Part shown: positions 8,118 through 16,962 of the stretch, in pieces
Layout of the letters: every line of letters starts with the position of its first letter
Position numbering within the stretch: the stretch's first letter is position 1
Assembly (NCBI RefSeq): GCF_001952935.1
Contig: NZ_CP018319.1
Span: 5,228,001 to 5,292,000, forward strand
DNA: 64,000 nt
Source: Pseudomonas frederiksbergensis
GTDB lineage: Bacteria > Pseudomonadota > Gammaproteobacteria > Pseudomonadales > Pseudomonadaceae
Reading direction: 5' to 3'
Program-made: the position numbers and the translations under genes
The notes under the pieces: model-generated
Database searches by the model: none
What the model saw: only the letters and a program-made list of their open reading frames with translations
Told to the model about the DNA's origin: nothing

Positions 8118-9209
8118 ATGAACAACAAAAACGAATTGCACCGGTTGGCGACATCACACCCTGCGCGGCATCCGCAGCCGACGGTAAAGGCCCAGGATCT
8201 GACTCACCTGATCTTCCAGCGACCGGACTTGAATGAGGCTGCGCGTTTCCTGACTGACTTCGGCCTGACGGTAAGTCGGCAGGAGGCCGATACGCTCTAT
8301 CTGCGGGCCACCAAAGCCACTGCCTATTGTTACCGTGTCCAACGTGCCGAACATGCACGTTTTATCGGGTTCGGACTTGCAGTGCAGTCCCTGGAAGATC
8401 TGAAAAAGCTCACTCGAATCCCGGGTGCGTCATCGGTCGAGAAATCGGAACATCCGGGTAAAGGGTATTACGTCAGGCTGACGGATCCGTCCGGCTTCAT
8501 TGTGGAAGCCGTTTGCGACCAGACGCCAGGCAAGACGCTGGCACATAGAGCTCCTCTGCACTGGAACCTGGTGCACGAGCAACCGCGGATCAACGCTACG
8601 CAACGCCCGCCGATTGCTCCCCCCGAAGTACTCAAACTGGGTCACATCGTCCTTGAAGTGGCCGACTACCAAGCGACCTGTGCCTGGTATACGCAGCATT
8701 TCGGGTTTATTCCCAGCGATGTGCAGGTACTCCCCGACGGCACGCCTATCGTCACTTTCATGCGCCTCGATCTCGGTGACATTCCTGCGGATCACCATAC
8801 GCTCGCGATTGCGCAAGGGTTCATGGCCACCTACAGCCATAGCGCCTATGAAGTCGTCGATGCAGACGCCGTGGGTATGGGGCAGCGCGTCCTGCGCGAG
8901 CGCGGTTGGGCGCACTCATGGGGGATCGGCCGGCACATTCTGGGCAGTCAGATCTTCGATTACTGGCAAGACCCTTGGGGCGATAAGCACGAGCATTACT
9001 GCGACGGGGATATTTTCACGGCCACTCGGCCTACGGGCATTCATCCGGTGAGTCCCGAGGCAATGGCGCAGTGGGGGCAACGCATGCCCAAGAGTTTCAC
9101 CAAACCCAAGTTGACCCTGGCCAATGTGCTGCTGCTGATCCGCAACCTGCGACGCAGCCCGGACCTGACCATTCGCAAGCTGATAACACTCATGCGGATG
9201 TTTGGGTAG
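8118..9209 (+). CDS. Two-domain VOC extradiol-type ring-cleavage dioxygenase
   Basis: A 363-residue protein with two vicinal-oxygen-chelate domains (about 25-135 and 170-300), the layout of type I extradiol dioxygenases that open catechol rings next to the hydroxyls. The C-terminal domain keeps a plausible metal triad: His176 in LGHIVLEV, His241 in YSHSAYEV and Glu292 in DKHEHY. The N-terminal domain has lost such residues, as is usual. An extra tail of about 60 residues is unlike the classic BphC/HsaC length of about 300. It begins a run of three tightly spaced genes with the hydrolase and CoA ligase. Ring cleavage is inferred; other VOC activities are possible. Confidence 0.75.
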   Translation: MNNKNELHRLATSHPARHPQPTVKAQDLTHLIFQRPDLNEAARFLTDFGLTVSRQEADTLYLRATKATAYCYRVQRAEHARFIGFGLAVQSLEDLKKLTRIPGASSVEKSEHPGKGYYVRLTDPSGFIVEAVCDQTPGKTLAHRAPLHWNLVHEQPRINATQRPPIAPPEVLKLGHIVLEVADYQATCAWYTQHFGFIPSDVQVLPDGTPIVTFMRLDLGDIPADHHTLAIAQGFMATYSHSAYEVVDADAVGMGQRVLRERGWAHSWGIGRHILGSQIFDYWQDPWGDKHEHYCDGDIFTATRPTGIHPVSPEAMAQWGQRMPKSFTKPKLTLANVLLLIRNLRRSPDLTIRKLITLMRMFG

Positions 9210-9219
9210 AGCTGCCGCC

Positions 9220-10341
9220 ATGTTTGACAACTCAACCCGGTTTGGCCGGCGGGATGTGCTTAAAGCCGGCGCTTTGATTGCCGGCGGTGCGTGGGTCTAC
9301 ACCGTTGTCAGCCCGCCTTCAGAACGACACCACAGTTCTCGCGCCACCGAACGCGAGACAAACGCCGCTCCAGGAGTACCTTCAATGTCTGCTGTACACG
9401 TAGTCCGCTTTGAATATCAGAACGGTATCCACTGGGGCGTGCTTCGCCAGGGCCGAATCACGATTGTCCCTGGCGCTTTTGAAACCACCGGTGACTTCAT
9501 TGGCCACAACAGTATCGATGACCTCGCTCAACTGAAAGGCCCGGAGCTGGAGGAGGGCGAAGTAAAACTGCTGTCGCCGGTGACCCGTAACCAGCAATTC
9601 GTCTGCCAGGGCGCCAATTACCGTCAGCACATGATCGAGTCGGGCATGGACCCGGATGCGAAAAAATTCAACATGATCTTCACCAAGGCGACGAGTTGCC
9701 TGGTAGGGGCTGACAGTGACCTGATCAAGCCGCGCCACGTGCGCTTCCTTGACTACGAAATTGAACTGGGGCTGGTGATGAAACGCGCGATCACTGGTTC
9801 CGTTTCTGTTACCGACGCCAATATGCATGAGTTCATTGCAGGCGTCGTCATCGTCAATGACTACTCGGCGCGTGACATTCAGATTCCCCAGATGCAGTTT
9901 TACAAAGGCAAGAGTTACCGCACTTTCGGTCCGGTCGGCCCGTACCTCTGCCTTCTGGATGCCTCGAGCATTCGTTACCTGAAAGACCTGCAGTTGCGCC
10001 TGACGGTCAACGACCAGGTGCGACAGAACGACAGCACGGCCAACCTGGTTTACGGCCCCGCTGAAACCCTGACCGAACTCTCCGCCTTGCAAGATCTCGC
10101 CGTTGGAGACCTGATCGCCACCGGTACTCCTGCGGGCTGTGCGCTAACGATTCCTTCACCTGCGAAACAGCGCATTGCGGCCCTGATGCCGGAAGCCACC
10201 AAGTGGAAGCTTTTCCTCAAGGCACAGGAAGGCCGGACGCAGTATCTCAAGGCAGGTGACGTGGTCGAGGCGCGCATTCGCAGCGCCGATGGCGTGATCG
10301 ACCTCGGTGTGCAACGCAACCGAGTCGTGGAGGAAGCCTGA
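9220..10341 (+). CDS. Fumarylacetoacetase-family hydrolase with Tat-like N-terminus
   Basis: The C-terminal 300 residues are a fumarylacetoacetate hydrolase / HpcE/MhpD-type fold that cleaves or hydrates ring-fission products. The metal-binding pattern is present: DYEIELGLVM and later NDYSARDIQ. From the ATG at 9220 the protein has an unusual leader with RFGRRDVLKAGALIAGGAWV, which resembles a twin-arginine signal or anchor. A second ATG at 9385 gives the normal cytoplasmic size (318 aa) and has its own GGAG 8 bases upstream, so it may be the main start. It lies 10 bases after the dioxygenase, and its stop overlaps the ligase start (TGATG), implying translational coupling. Chemistry on the meta-cleavage product is inference. 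Confidence 0.78.
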   Translation: MFDNSTRFGRRDVLKAGALIAGGAWVYTVVSPPSERHHSSRATERETNAAPGVPSMSAVHVVRFEYQNGIHWGVLRQGRITIVPGAFETTGDFIGHNSIDDLAQLKGPELEEGEVKLLSPVTRNQQFVCQGANYRQHMIESGMDPDAKKFNMIFTKATSCLVGADSDLIKPRHVRFLDYEIELGLVMKRAITGSVSVTDANMHEFIAGVVIVNDYSARDIQIPQMQFYKGKSYRTFGPVGPYLCLLDASSIRYLKDLQLRLTVNDQVRQNDSTANLVYGPAETLTELSALQDLAVGDLIATGTPAGCALTIPSPAKQRIAALMPEATKWKLFLKAQEGRTQYLKAGDVVEARIRSADGVIDLGVQRNRVVEEA

Positions 10342-12242
10342 TGGTGGTGCAGAACCTGAACGATATCGAAAGTCTCGAACGAGTCCCCTTGGCGGAGCGT
10401 GGCCTGGCTTGCAGCACTTATGAAGCGCTACGTCAGGCGGCGGAGCGCACCCCCCAGGCACCGGCGCTGAGCTTCTTCGCCGATGCCGCCAATTTCAAAC
10501 ATACCTGCGAGTGGAACTACTCCCAGCTCTTCGCGGATATCACCCGCGCGGCCAATGCTTTCCATGACCTGGGTATAAAACCGGGTGAGGTGCTGGCCTT
10601 CATCTTGCCCAATCTGCCGGAAACCCATTTCACGATATGGGGCGGGGAGGCGGCGGGGATCGTCATGGCGATCAATCCTCTGCTCGAGGCCAAGCAAATG
10701 GCTGGCTTGCTGAATGCCGCGAAGGCATCGGTAGTGGTGACACTCGCGCCGACACCAGGCAGCGATCTGTGGCCCAAACTGGTTTCGCAGCTGGATCAGT
10801 TACCCACGGTCAGGTCTGTCGTTTGGGTCAGCATGGAACCCTATGTCGCCGAACCTGTGCGTGAGGCTCTGAAAGTCTCGGCACTGAAGGAGCGAGACTT
10901 ACACAGCGGTATCGCGATTCATGATCTGCAATCGCTGATGAACACTCAGCCGCACACACACCTGAAGAGCGGTCGGCAAATCCGCCAGGAGGAGTGCTCC
11001 TCCTACATCTGTACGGGCGGCACCACCGGGCTGCCCAAGATCGCGGTGCGTACTCATGGCTCGGAAGTCTTCAACGCATGGGCCGTGGCTGCTCACTTAC
11101 AGCCACGCAGTGGTGGCGAGGTTATCTTTTGTGGCCTGCCGCTGTTTCATGTCAATGGCCAGCTGGTGACTGGACTGATGCCTTGGACTCAAGGCGACCA
11201 TGTGATCCTCGGGACGCCTCAAGGGTATCGTGGCGAGGGGGTGATCCCACGATTCTGGGAGATGGTCGAGCACTTCGGTATCAACCTCTTTTCCGGCGTG
11301 CCTACTGTTTATGCTGCACTTCTGCAAAATGAATGGCAGGGCCGCGATCTATCCAGTCTTCGCTTTGCCATGTGTGGCGCCGCTCCCATGCCGGCTGAAC
11401 TTTTCCGAGAGTTCGAGCGCCGGACCGGGGTGAAAATCCTTGAAGGTTACGGCCTCACTGAGGGGGCCTGCGTCTCATCAATCAATCCGCCCCATGGCGA
11501 GCGCCACATCGGCTCCATCGGGATACGGATCGCCTACCAGAATATGCGCGCGGTCTTGCTCAACGATTCGGGAGAGTACCTGCGCGACGCCAACGTGGAT
11601 GAGATCGGCCTCATCACGATCAGTGGACCGAACCTTTTCGAGGGCTATCTGGATGAGCGTCATAACCAGGGCCTCTGGATCGATATCGATGGTCAGCACT
11701 GGCTGAATACAGGTGACTTGGGGCGCCAGGATGCGCAGGGGTATTTCTGGCTGACCGGACGCAAGAAGGAGTTGATCATCCGTGGCGGTCACAACATCGA
11801 TCCCAAGCAAATCGAGGAGGCGCTTCAGGCGCATCCTGCTGTCGCCTTGGCCGCTGCAATCGGCAGCCCCGATGCTTACTCGGGCGAGGTACCGGTCGCC
11901 TACGTTCAACTGCGCCCCGGGCAAGCCTGCAACGCCGAAGAACTTGAGGCATTCGCTCATCTCAACATCAGCGAGCGGGCGGCCGTTCCCAAGCGCATTG
12001 AAATCCTCGAAGCGTTGCCACTGACTGCCGTGGGCAAGATATTCAAGCCTGCCTTGCAGCAGCGGGAAATTGCCAGAGTAGTCCGGCAGGAAGTGGAGCG
12101 CATGTGTCTGCAGGAAGTTGAGGTAGAGGTGGTACAGGATGGACGACGCGGGCTAGTCGCATGCATCCGGGCGGGAAGCAATCAGGAGTCCCTGGCCCTT
12201 CTTCTAGGGCGCTATAGCTTTCAAGTGGAGTGGCTTGAATGA
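10341..12242 (+). CDS. Acyl-CoA synthetase (AMP-forming ligase)
   Basis: A 633-residue member of the ANL adenylating family, which activates a carboxylate as acyl-AMP and then acyl-CoA. The phosphate loop reads CTGGTTGLPK near residue 227. YGLTEG is the A5 motif, TGDLGRQDAQGYFWLTGRKKE the A7/A8 hinge, and the catalytic lysine lies in LTAVGKIFKP. Its start overlaps the hydrolase stop by one base, so the two are coupled. The extra 60 residues after the usual C-terminus are unexplained. With FadL downstream it may activate the incoming acid or a ring-fission acid. The substrate cannot be read from the sequence. Confidence 0.88.
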   Translation: MVVQNLNDIESLERVPLAERGLACSTYEALRQAAERTPQAPALSFFADAANFKHTCEWNYSQLFADITRAANAFHDLGIKPGEVLAFILPNLPETHFTIWGGEAAGIVMAINPLLEAKQMAGLLNAAKASVVVTLAPTPGSDLWPKLVSQLDQLPTVRSVVWVSMEPYVAEPVREALKVSALKERDLHSGIAIHDLQSLMNTQPHTHLKSGRQIRQEECSSYICTGGTTGLPKIAVRTHGSEVFNAWAVAAHLQPRSGGEVIFCGLPLFHVNGQLVTGLMPWTQGDHVILGTPQGYRGEGVIPRFWEMVEHFGINLFSGVPTVYAALLQNEWQGRDLSSLRFAMCGAAPMPAELFREFERRTGVKILEGYGLTEGACVSSINPPHGERHIGSIGIRIAYQNMRAVLLNDSGEYLRDANVDEIGLITISGPNLFEGYLDERHNQGLWIDIDGQHWLNTGDLGRQDAQGYFWLTGRKKELIIRGGHNIDPKQIEEALQAHPAVALAAAIGSPDAYSGEVPVAYVQLRPGQACNAEELEAFAHLNISERAAVPKRIEILEALPLTAVGKIFKPALQQREIARVVRQEVERMCLQEVEVEVVQDGRRGLVACIRAGSNQESLALLLGRYSFQVEWLE

Positions 12243-12275
12243 GTGTGAGTTCGCCTTCGTAAGTTAAACAAACAT

Positions 12276-12305
12276 GTCCTGGTACTCATCTGTCAGGACC
12301 TTTTT
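12276..12305 (+). terminator. Weak intrinsic terminator after the ligase
   Basis: GTCCTG at 12276-12281 pairs with CAGGAC at 12294-12299 and is followed by TTTTT at 12301-12305. The stem is only 6 bp with a 12-base loop, so readthrough into fadL-like transcription is likely. Confidence 0.4.
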
Positions 12306-12399
12306 CACAACTTCGATCAACTCCAACCGGCACTGACATGTGCACGGGAAGGCCAAGCCTTGCCTGCGTGCAACCAACAAAAAGAATAAGAGGTGAACA

Positions 12400-13719
12400 A
12401 TGAAAGTGAATAACCGTGCGATCCCGTGTTTCTCTGTTCAGCAAGCATTTGCTTCCTGGATCAAGTTAACCGGCGCCGTAGCCATACTCAGCGCTTCAAC
12501 AACTGCGGGCGCCAATGGCATTGCCCTGAACGAACAAAGTGCAAGCAGTGCGGGAACTGCTTATGCGGGAAGGTCGTCATCCGCGCTGGACGCCAGCACC
12601 ATCTTTGGCAACCCTGCGGGCTTAACCAAATTGAAGCGTAGTGAGATTTCCGGCGGAGCCGCGGTCGTCTCGGTGAGCGACGACATTAGTGATGCGCAGA
12701 GCAGTGCCCCAGGAACAAATGAGGGGGACTCGGTGCCTTTGGGCGTCGTCCCTTTCGCCTATATGTCGACGCCGCTTGATGATCGCTTTTCGATTGGTCT
12801 GGGCCTCTATGCTCCGAGTGGTTTGATCAATGATTACGAGAGCAGTTTTCAGGGCCGTTTTCATGGTTCCTATAGCACGACCAAGGAAATAACCCTGCAG
12901 CCCACCATTGCCTTTCGGATCAATGATTACGTGTCCATTGGTGGTGGACCGACCATAAACCGTTTCAATGCAAAGCTTAAGAATTACCTGGCCACCGGTG
13001 CCCTGAACAATGGAGAGGACACGCTGGTCACCATCAAAGGCGATGACACTGCACTTGGCTACAACGTAGGCATCCTGGTCGACTTTACCGAGGCAACCCG
13101 TTGGGGGATTAACTATCACTCGAAGGTGGACTATGAGCTCGAAGGGCATACTGAGGTTTCTGGCTCCCCGAGCGTTATCCCGCTGGACGGAACGTATGAC
13201 AACAAGATAGACCTCACGATGCCTGAGTCCGTGGACACGTCTATCACCCATCATTTCAATAGTCGCTGGACGGGCTACTTGGGGACCACCTGGAAACGTT
13301 GGAGCCGAATCCAGAAGGTCGAGGCCGTCAACAGCGGTCTTTCGCCCATGGGCCAGGCGGCTGGCTTGGGACATGTGATAGAAGAAATGAACTGGCGCGA
13401 CACTTGGAGCACCGCCGTTGGCGCCTCCTATCAATTGAACCAACAATGGCTGCTGCGCGCTGGCTACGCTTATGATCCTTCGCCTATCAGAAATGCTGAT
13501 CGTAGCGTGCGTATTCCTGTTGGCAATCGCCAAGCCGTGACCTTGGGCGGTGCTTACTCGCCGAATTCCGATCTGACGATAGACTTTGCTTATGGTTATC
13601 TCTGGGATTCCAACGTCTCCGTAAAGCAATCGAACAATTCCGGTGTGCAACCGCAATACAGCGCTAATTACGACAACAGTGCGAATGGAGTTTCAGTGCA
13701 GGCAACCTATCGGTACTAA
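12400..13719 (+). CDS. FadL/TodX-family outer-membrane hydrophobe channel
   Basis: A 439-residue outer-membrane beta-barrel of the OmpP1/FadL/TodX family, which moves fatty acids and aromatic hydrocarbons across the outer membrane. A signal sequence of roughly 38 residues ends at AGA-NGIALNEQ, and the family hallmark follows: SSALDASTIFGNPAGLTKL, with the NPAG turn of the N-terminal hatch. The C-terminus ends in an aromatic-rich strand (VQATYRY), as needed for barrel assembly. AGAGGTG precedes the ATG. The stretch looks lower in G+C than genes to the right (32 of 60 bases from 12601). As the last gene of the island it suggests a hydrophobic substrate. Confidence 0.9.
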   Translation: MKVNNRAIPCFSVQQAFASWIKLTGAVAILSASTTAGANGIALNEQSASSAGTAYAGRSSSALDASTIFGNPAGLTKLKRSEISGGAAVVSVSDDISDAQSSAPGTNEGDSVPLGVVPFAYMSTPLDDRFSIGLGLYAPSGLINDYESSFQGRFHGSYSTTKEITLQPTIAFRINDYVSIGGGPTINRFNAKLKNYLATGALNNGEDTLVTIKGDDTALGYNVGILVDFTEATRWGINYHSKVDYELEGHTEVSGSPSVIPLDGTYDNKIDLTMPESVDTSITHHFNSRWTGYLGTTWKRWSRIQKVEAVNSGLSPMGQAAGLGHVIEEMNWRDTWSTAVGASYQLNQQWLLRAGYAYDPSPIRNADRSVRIPVGNRQAVTLGGAYSPNSDLTIDFAYGYLWDSNVSVKQSNNSGVQPQYSANYDNSANGVSVQATYRY

Positions 13720-13834
13720 TCAACGCGACTCCATTTTTAATAAAGTCAATTTTTGCAAGCCTTCCTGAAAGTTTATCTTTAATCGTTCATCAACTATCCC
13801 AACGGGGAGTGATGCAGTTCTGCCTGTCAATCAG

Positions 13835-13880
13835 CACCCACTGCCGCGAATACTTTCGCGGTAGTGGGTGGGTTTTCATT
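13835..13880 (+). terminator. Strong intrinsic terminator after the FadL gene
   Basis: CACCCACT and CCGCGAA at 13835-13850 pair with TTCGCGG and AGTGGGTG at 13855-13870 (one mismatch, a TACT loop), followed by a T-rich stretch. It closes the catabolic island. The rest of the gap 13720-14039 shows no gene; a 17-bp motif in it is listed separately. Confidence 0.85.
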
Positions 13881-13955
13881 TTACTACCTCTAATCCATCG
13901 TGTTTGCCGCGTGAACCTTCTGAATCAGATTCTCGTGGGGCTGTGGCAGGTCGTC

Positions 13956-13972
13956 ATGTATCCATGACAATT
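13956..13972. promoter_or_regulatory. 17-bp dyad-like motif shared with the MocR/EamA region
   Basis: ATGTATCCATGACAATT here is the exact reverse complement of 38614-38630, which lies between the EamA transporter and the MocR regulator. The core TGT-ATCCATG-ACA is nearly palindromic. It lies 67 bases upstream of the DJ-1/PfpI gene, a fitting place for an operator. Confidence 0.45.
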
Positions 13973-14039
13973 ATTTGAGCGAATTGATTATCGAATTTAC
14001 GATGATGCCAACAATGTCTCCAAGAGTACGAGGCTTCTG

Positions 14040-14636
14040 ATGCACATCGCCATCCTGACTTTCGACGGTTTCAACGAACTCGACTCGCTGATTGCGCTCG
14101 GCATCCTCAACCGGGTCCAGCGGCCCGGCTGGCGGGTATCTATCGCCAGCCCCTCGGACAACGTGCTGTCGATGAACGGCCTGCAGATTAAGGCGCAGAC
14201 ATCGCTTGAGGACGCCTGCAGCGCGGACGCTGTTCTGGTGGGGAGTGGGAGAAAGACCCGGGACGTCGTCGCTGACGCCACGCTGATGTCTCGCCTGAAA
14301 CTCGACCCGACGCGTCAGCTGCTGGGTGCTCAGTGCTCGGGCACGCTGATCCTTGCCAAGCTGGGTCTGCTGAACGACGTTCCGGCCTGCACGGACTTGA
14401 CCACCAAGCCGTGGGTCGAGGAGGCCGGCGTGGCAGTGCTCAATCAGCCGTTCGTGGCCAAGGGCAATGTCGCGACGGCCGGCGGGTGCCTGTCATCGCA
14501 GTATCTGGCCGCCTGGTTCATCGCCCGCCTGGAAGGCGTCGAAGCTGCACGCAGTGCGATTGATTATGTGGCACCGGTGGGAGAGAAGGAGGCCTATGTG
14601 ACGCGCGCAATGGCGAACATTTCGCCGTTTCTTTAA
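14040..14636 (+). CDS. DJ-1/PfpI-family protein
   Basis: A 198-residue single-domain protein of the DJ-1/PfpI glutamine-amidotransferase-like superfamily. The nucleophile elbow is GAQCSGTLILA, with the cysteine near residue 100, and the N-terminal ILTFDGFNELD strand is typical. Members act as glyoxalase III/deglycases, isonitrile hydratases or chaperones; no finer assignment is possible by eye. GAGG precedes the ATG. It stands alone between two terminators. A 17-bp motif shared with a MocR-controlled region lies upstream, hinting at control by that regulator. Confidence 0.82.
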   Translation: MHIAILTFDGFNELDSLIALGILNRVQRPGWRVSIASPSDNVLSMNGLQIKAQTSLEDACSADAVLVGSGRKTRDVVADATLMSRLKLDPTRQLLGAQCSGTLILAKLGLLNDVPACTDLTTKPWVEEAGVAVLNQPFVAKGNVATAGGCLSSQYLAAWFIARLEGVEAARSAIDYVAPVGEKEAYVTRAMANISPFL

Positions 14637-14710
14637 GGTTCACTATGACCGCTATTGGCCGATTGTCGGGCGCTAGGATCGAGTCTCGTTTCCCGCTCCA
14701 GGATTCACAA

Positions 14711-14740
14711 AAACCGCCACTCAATGAGTGGCGTTTTTTG
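14711..14740. terminator. Bidirectional terminator between DJ-1 gene and methyltransferase
   Basis: CGCCACT at 14715-14721 pairs with AGTGGCG at 14727-14733. AAAAA precedes and TTTTTT follows, so it can stop transcripts from the DJ-1 gene (plus) and the methyltransferase (minus). Confidence 0.8.
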
Positions 14741-14807
14741 TGCGTGACATTTACGTTCAGCCTTGAACAGAGGGGCTTCGGCCTACCGAAAGTCTGCAGT
14801 TAGAAAC

Positions 14808-15536
14808 TCAACGGCTGGCCGACACGATCAGCATCATGGGTCGCTCGACTTCATCGGAAAGTGCAGGGCGATCCGCAAGATCGGCTTCGGTCGGACCCCA
14901 TTCGTTTACGTGATCGAGGGTGAATCCGGTGTGGATCAGCAGGTTCAGTAACGTGCCCAGTGTTCGATGCTGTTTGACGACGCCATCGCTGAGCCAATTC
15001 GTCAACCGGGGACCTTCCACCTGATAACTGTCTACCGGCCATGACTTGCGTCCTTGTGCATCGATGATCCAGTCCGGTCGGCGTGACGCCATATAGATGG
15101 GATGCTCGATGGAAAACACCAGCCTTCCACCGGGTATCAATGCGTCATGTACGGTGCGCAATAGCCCTGCCAAGTCACTGATGTAATGAAACGCGAGTGA
15201 GCTGTAGGCCAGGGTGAAACCGGATCTGGCAAATTCAAGCCGCTCCAGGTCGGCCCGCTGATAACTTACCCGTGAGTCGTGTGTGCTGGCGACAGCGCGC
15301 TCCAGCATCTTCTCCGAGACATCCAGCCCCAGCACGCGCTCGGCACCCTGTTCAGTGGCCCATCGACAAAACCAGCCATAACCGCAACCCAGGTCCACGA
15401 CCTTCTGGCCGGACATTGGCGGCAGTAACGCTCTCAACGCCGGCCACTCGGGGGCACCGGCCAGCCCTTGGCGCGAGCGGGGCAGTTGGCTGTAGCCGTC
15501 GAAGAACTCGGGGTTGTCGTAGATATTCTGGGTCAC
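14808..15536 (-). CDS. Class I SAM-dependent methyltransferase
   Basis: A 242-residue methyltransferase of the UbiE/small-molecule type. Motif I is VVDLGCGYGWFCRWA near residues 47-60, the acidic loop is GLDVSEKML, and motif IV resembles LAYSSLAFHYI. It moves a methyl group from S-adenosylmethionine to an unknown small substrate. I chose the GTG at 15536 (VTQNIYDNPEFFDGYSQL) because related Pseudomonas proteins begin with that sequence. An ATG at 15569 would add 11 residues. Neither has a strong ribosome-binding site. It stands alone. Confidence 0.82.
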   Translation of the reverse strand: MTQNIYDNPEFFDGYSQLPRSRQGLAGAPEWPALRALLPPMSGQKVVDLGCGYGWFCRWATEQGAERVLGLDVSEKMLERAVASTHDSRVSYQRADLERLEFARSGFTLAYSSLAFHYISDLAGLLRTVHDALIPGGRLVFSIEHPIYMASRRPDWIIDAQGRKSWPVDSYQVEGPRLTNWLSDGVVKQHRTLGTLLNLLIHTGFTLDHVNEWGPTEADLADRPALSDEVERPMMLIVSASR

Positions 15537-15709
15537 TGATGGTCTCGCTGGGTATGTGCACTTCGGCATGCTACTGAGGCGTTGATGTTCCGCTTCGGAT
15601 TGGCAGGACGACCCATAGCTGACAGGGGCGACAAGTATAAATCGGCCAAAACCAGCCCGGTCCGGATTACGGTTGCCGCCATTCCAGTGCTGGTTGCCAG
15701 CTCTAAATA

Positions 15710-15973
15710 TCAGGTTTTTTCCTCTTCCACATAGAGAACCATACCGGCGTGATAGAGAACCCCATCACGGAACTCACCGTCGGCGGTGAACCCTGTGTCG
15801 TCTACATACTCGATGTGGTTGCCTTCGAGCCAGTAACGACCTTGGTAGGCACTTTTGTTATCGCCACGGGCCTCGTCATAGCGGCCACCGGCAAGCAGTT
15901 CATGACGTATGCGGCCATCCACAGTAACCCACATACCGACATACTTGTTTTGATCGCTTGAGGAATTAGTCAT
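15710..15973 (-). CDS. Atu4866-domain small protein
   Basis: An 87-residue protein that matches the Atu4866 family, a small beta-barrel fold solved by structural genomics. The conserved run is YVGMWVTVDGRIRHELL, then GRYDEARG and SAYQGRYW, then DDTGFTADGEFRDGVLYHAGMVLY. The biochemical role of the family is unknown; members are often found next to short-chain dehydrogenases, as here. The start at 15973 (MTNSSSDQ) has AAGGAG-like bases upstream (gagccgcg is weaker); 16033 would add 20 unrelated residues. Confidence 0.85.
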   Translation of the reverse strand: MTNSSSDQNKYVGMWVTVDGRIRHELLAGGRYDEARGDNKSAYQGRYWLEGNHIEYVDDTGFTADGEFRDGVLYHAGMVLYVEEEKT

Positions 15974-16095
15974 ATCGCGGCTCCTTGATTGGCTTAATAC
16001 GCTGATCGCCTCGCATGGCGTTCGGTATGGCATCTAGTCGAATTGGAAAGCCGGGGCGCCAGGCAGGACGGCCAGCGTCGCAATTGCGCACTCCG

Positions 16096-16833
16096 TCAGA
16101 ATGGGCTCGCCGTGGGCCGAACGATCAGCTCGCTTACATCCACATCTGCAGGTTGTGCAATGGCATAGGTAATTGCTCTTGCTATGGCGTCGGCCGAAAT
16201 CGCGATCTTGCGAAACTCTTTCATCTCGGCGCGACCGCCCTCATCAGAGATGCTCTCGGCCAGCTCGGACTCAGTAACACCAGGAGCGATGACGGTAACC
16301 CGAATATCGCCTCCAACCTCTTGACGAAGGCCTTCGGAAATGGCCCGGACAGCGTACTTGGTGGCGCAGTAAACGGCCGCAGTCGGACTCACTGCATAGG
16401 CACCAATAGAGGCAATATTGATGATCTGTCCAGCCCGTTGGCGCTGCATCAGCGGCAACGTGGCAGCGATACCGTGCAGAACTCCGCGAATGTTCACGTC
16501 AATCATACGGTCCCACTCATCCACCTTGAGTGCCTCAAGTTTGGAAAGAGGCATCACGCCAGCGTTATTCACCAGCACATCAACACGACCGAACCGGGTA
16601 ACGGCGAAGTCGATAAAGTCTTGGACATCCTTTCGGTCCGTGACGTCCAGAGCACGGAATTCAGCGCTGCCGGAGGAGGCGTTGATATCGCCAGCAATCC
16701 TTTCAAGTCGGTCAGTACGACGGGCGCCGAGCACTACTTTCGCGCCTTGGCTAGCCAGCAGTCGCGCGGTAGCCTCACCGATACCGCTGCTTGCGCCGGT
16801 GATTGCGATGACTTTGTCTTTGATGTTCAACAT
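16096..16833 (-). CDS. Short-chain dehydrogenase/reductase
   Basis: A 245-residue classical SDR that oxidises or reduces an alcohol/ketone with NADP(H). The cofactor motif TGASSGIG is at residues 12-19, NNAG at 89-92, and the catalytic Ser142, Tyr155 and Lys159 (YCATK) are all present. Arginine after the second strand (GARRTDRL) favours NADP. It precedes the Atu4866-like gene on the same strand with 122 bases between. The substrate is unknown. Confidence 0.87.
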   Translation of the reverse strand: MLNIKDKVIAITGASSGIGEATARLLASQGAKVVLGARRTDRLERIAGDINASSGSAEFRALDVTDRKDVQDFIDFAVTRFGRVDVLVNNAGVMPLSKLEALKVDEWDRMIDVNIRGVLHGIAATLPLMQRQRAGQIINIASIGAYAVSPTAAVYCATKYAVRAISEGLRQEVGGDIRVTVIAPGVTESELAESISDEGGRAEMKEFRKIAISADAIARAITYAIAQPADVDVSELIVRPTASPF

Positions 16834-16962
16834 GATTGGTTTCCTCTTCTGTTTGCCCAGGAAGCGGGTCTGGAAACAAGGTTAAGGACGGGCAACAACT
16901 TTCCGTTAGTCGAATACTCCGTAACCTTTGCCTATTTCTGCGGCACGCCTTTGCACTGAGCC

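Noticed and set aside
12622-13656. 344-codon minus-strand frame opposite the FadL gene
   Set aside because: No domain; the plus strand shows signal peptide and NPAG motif.
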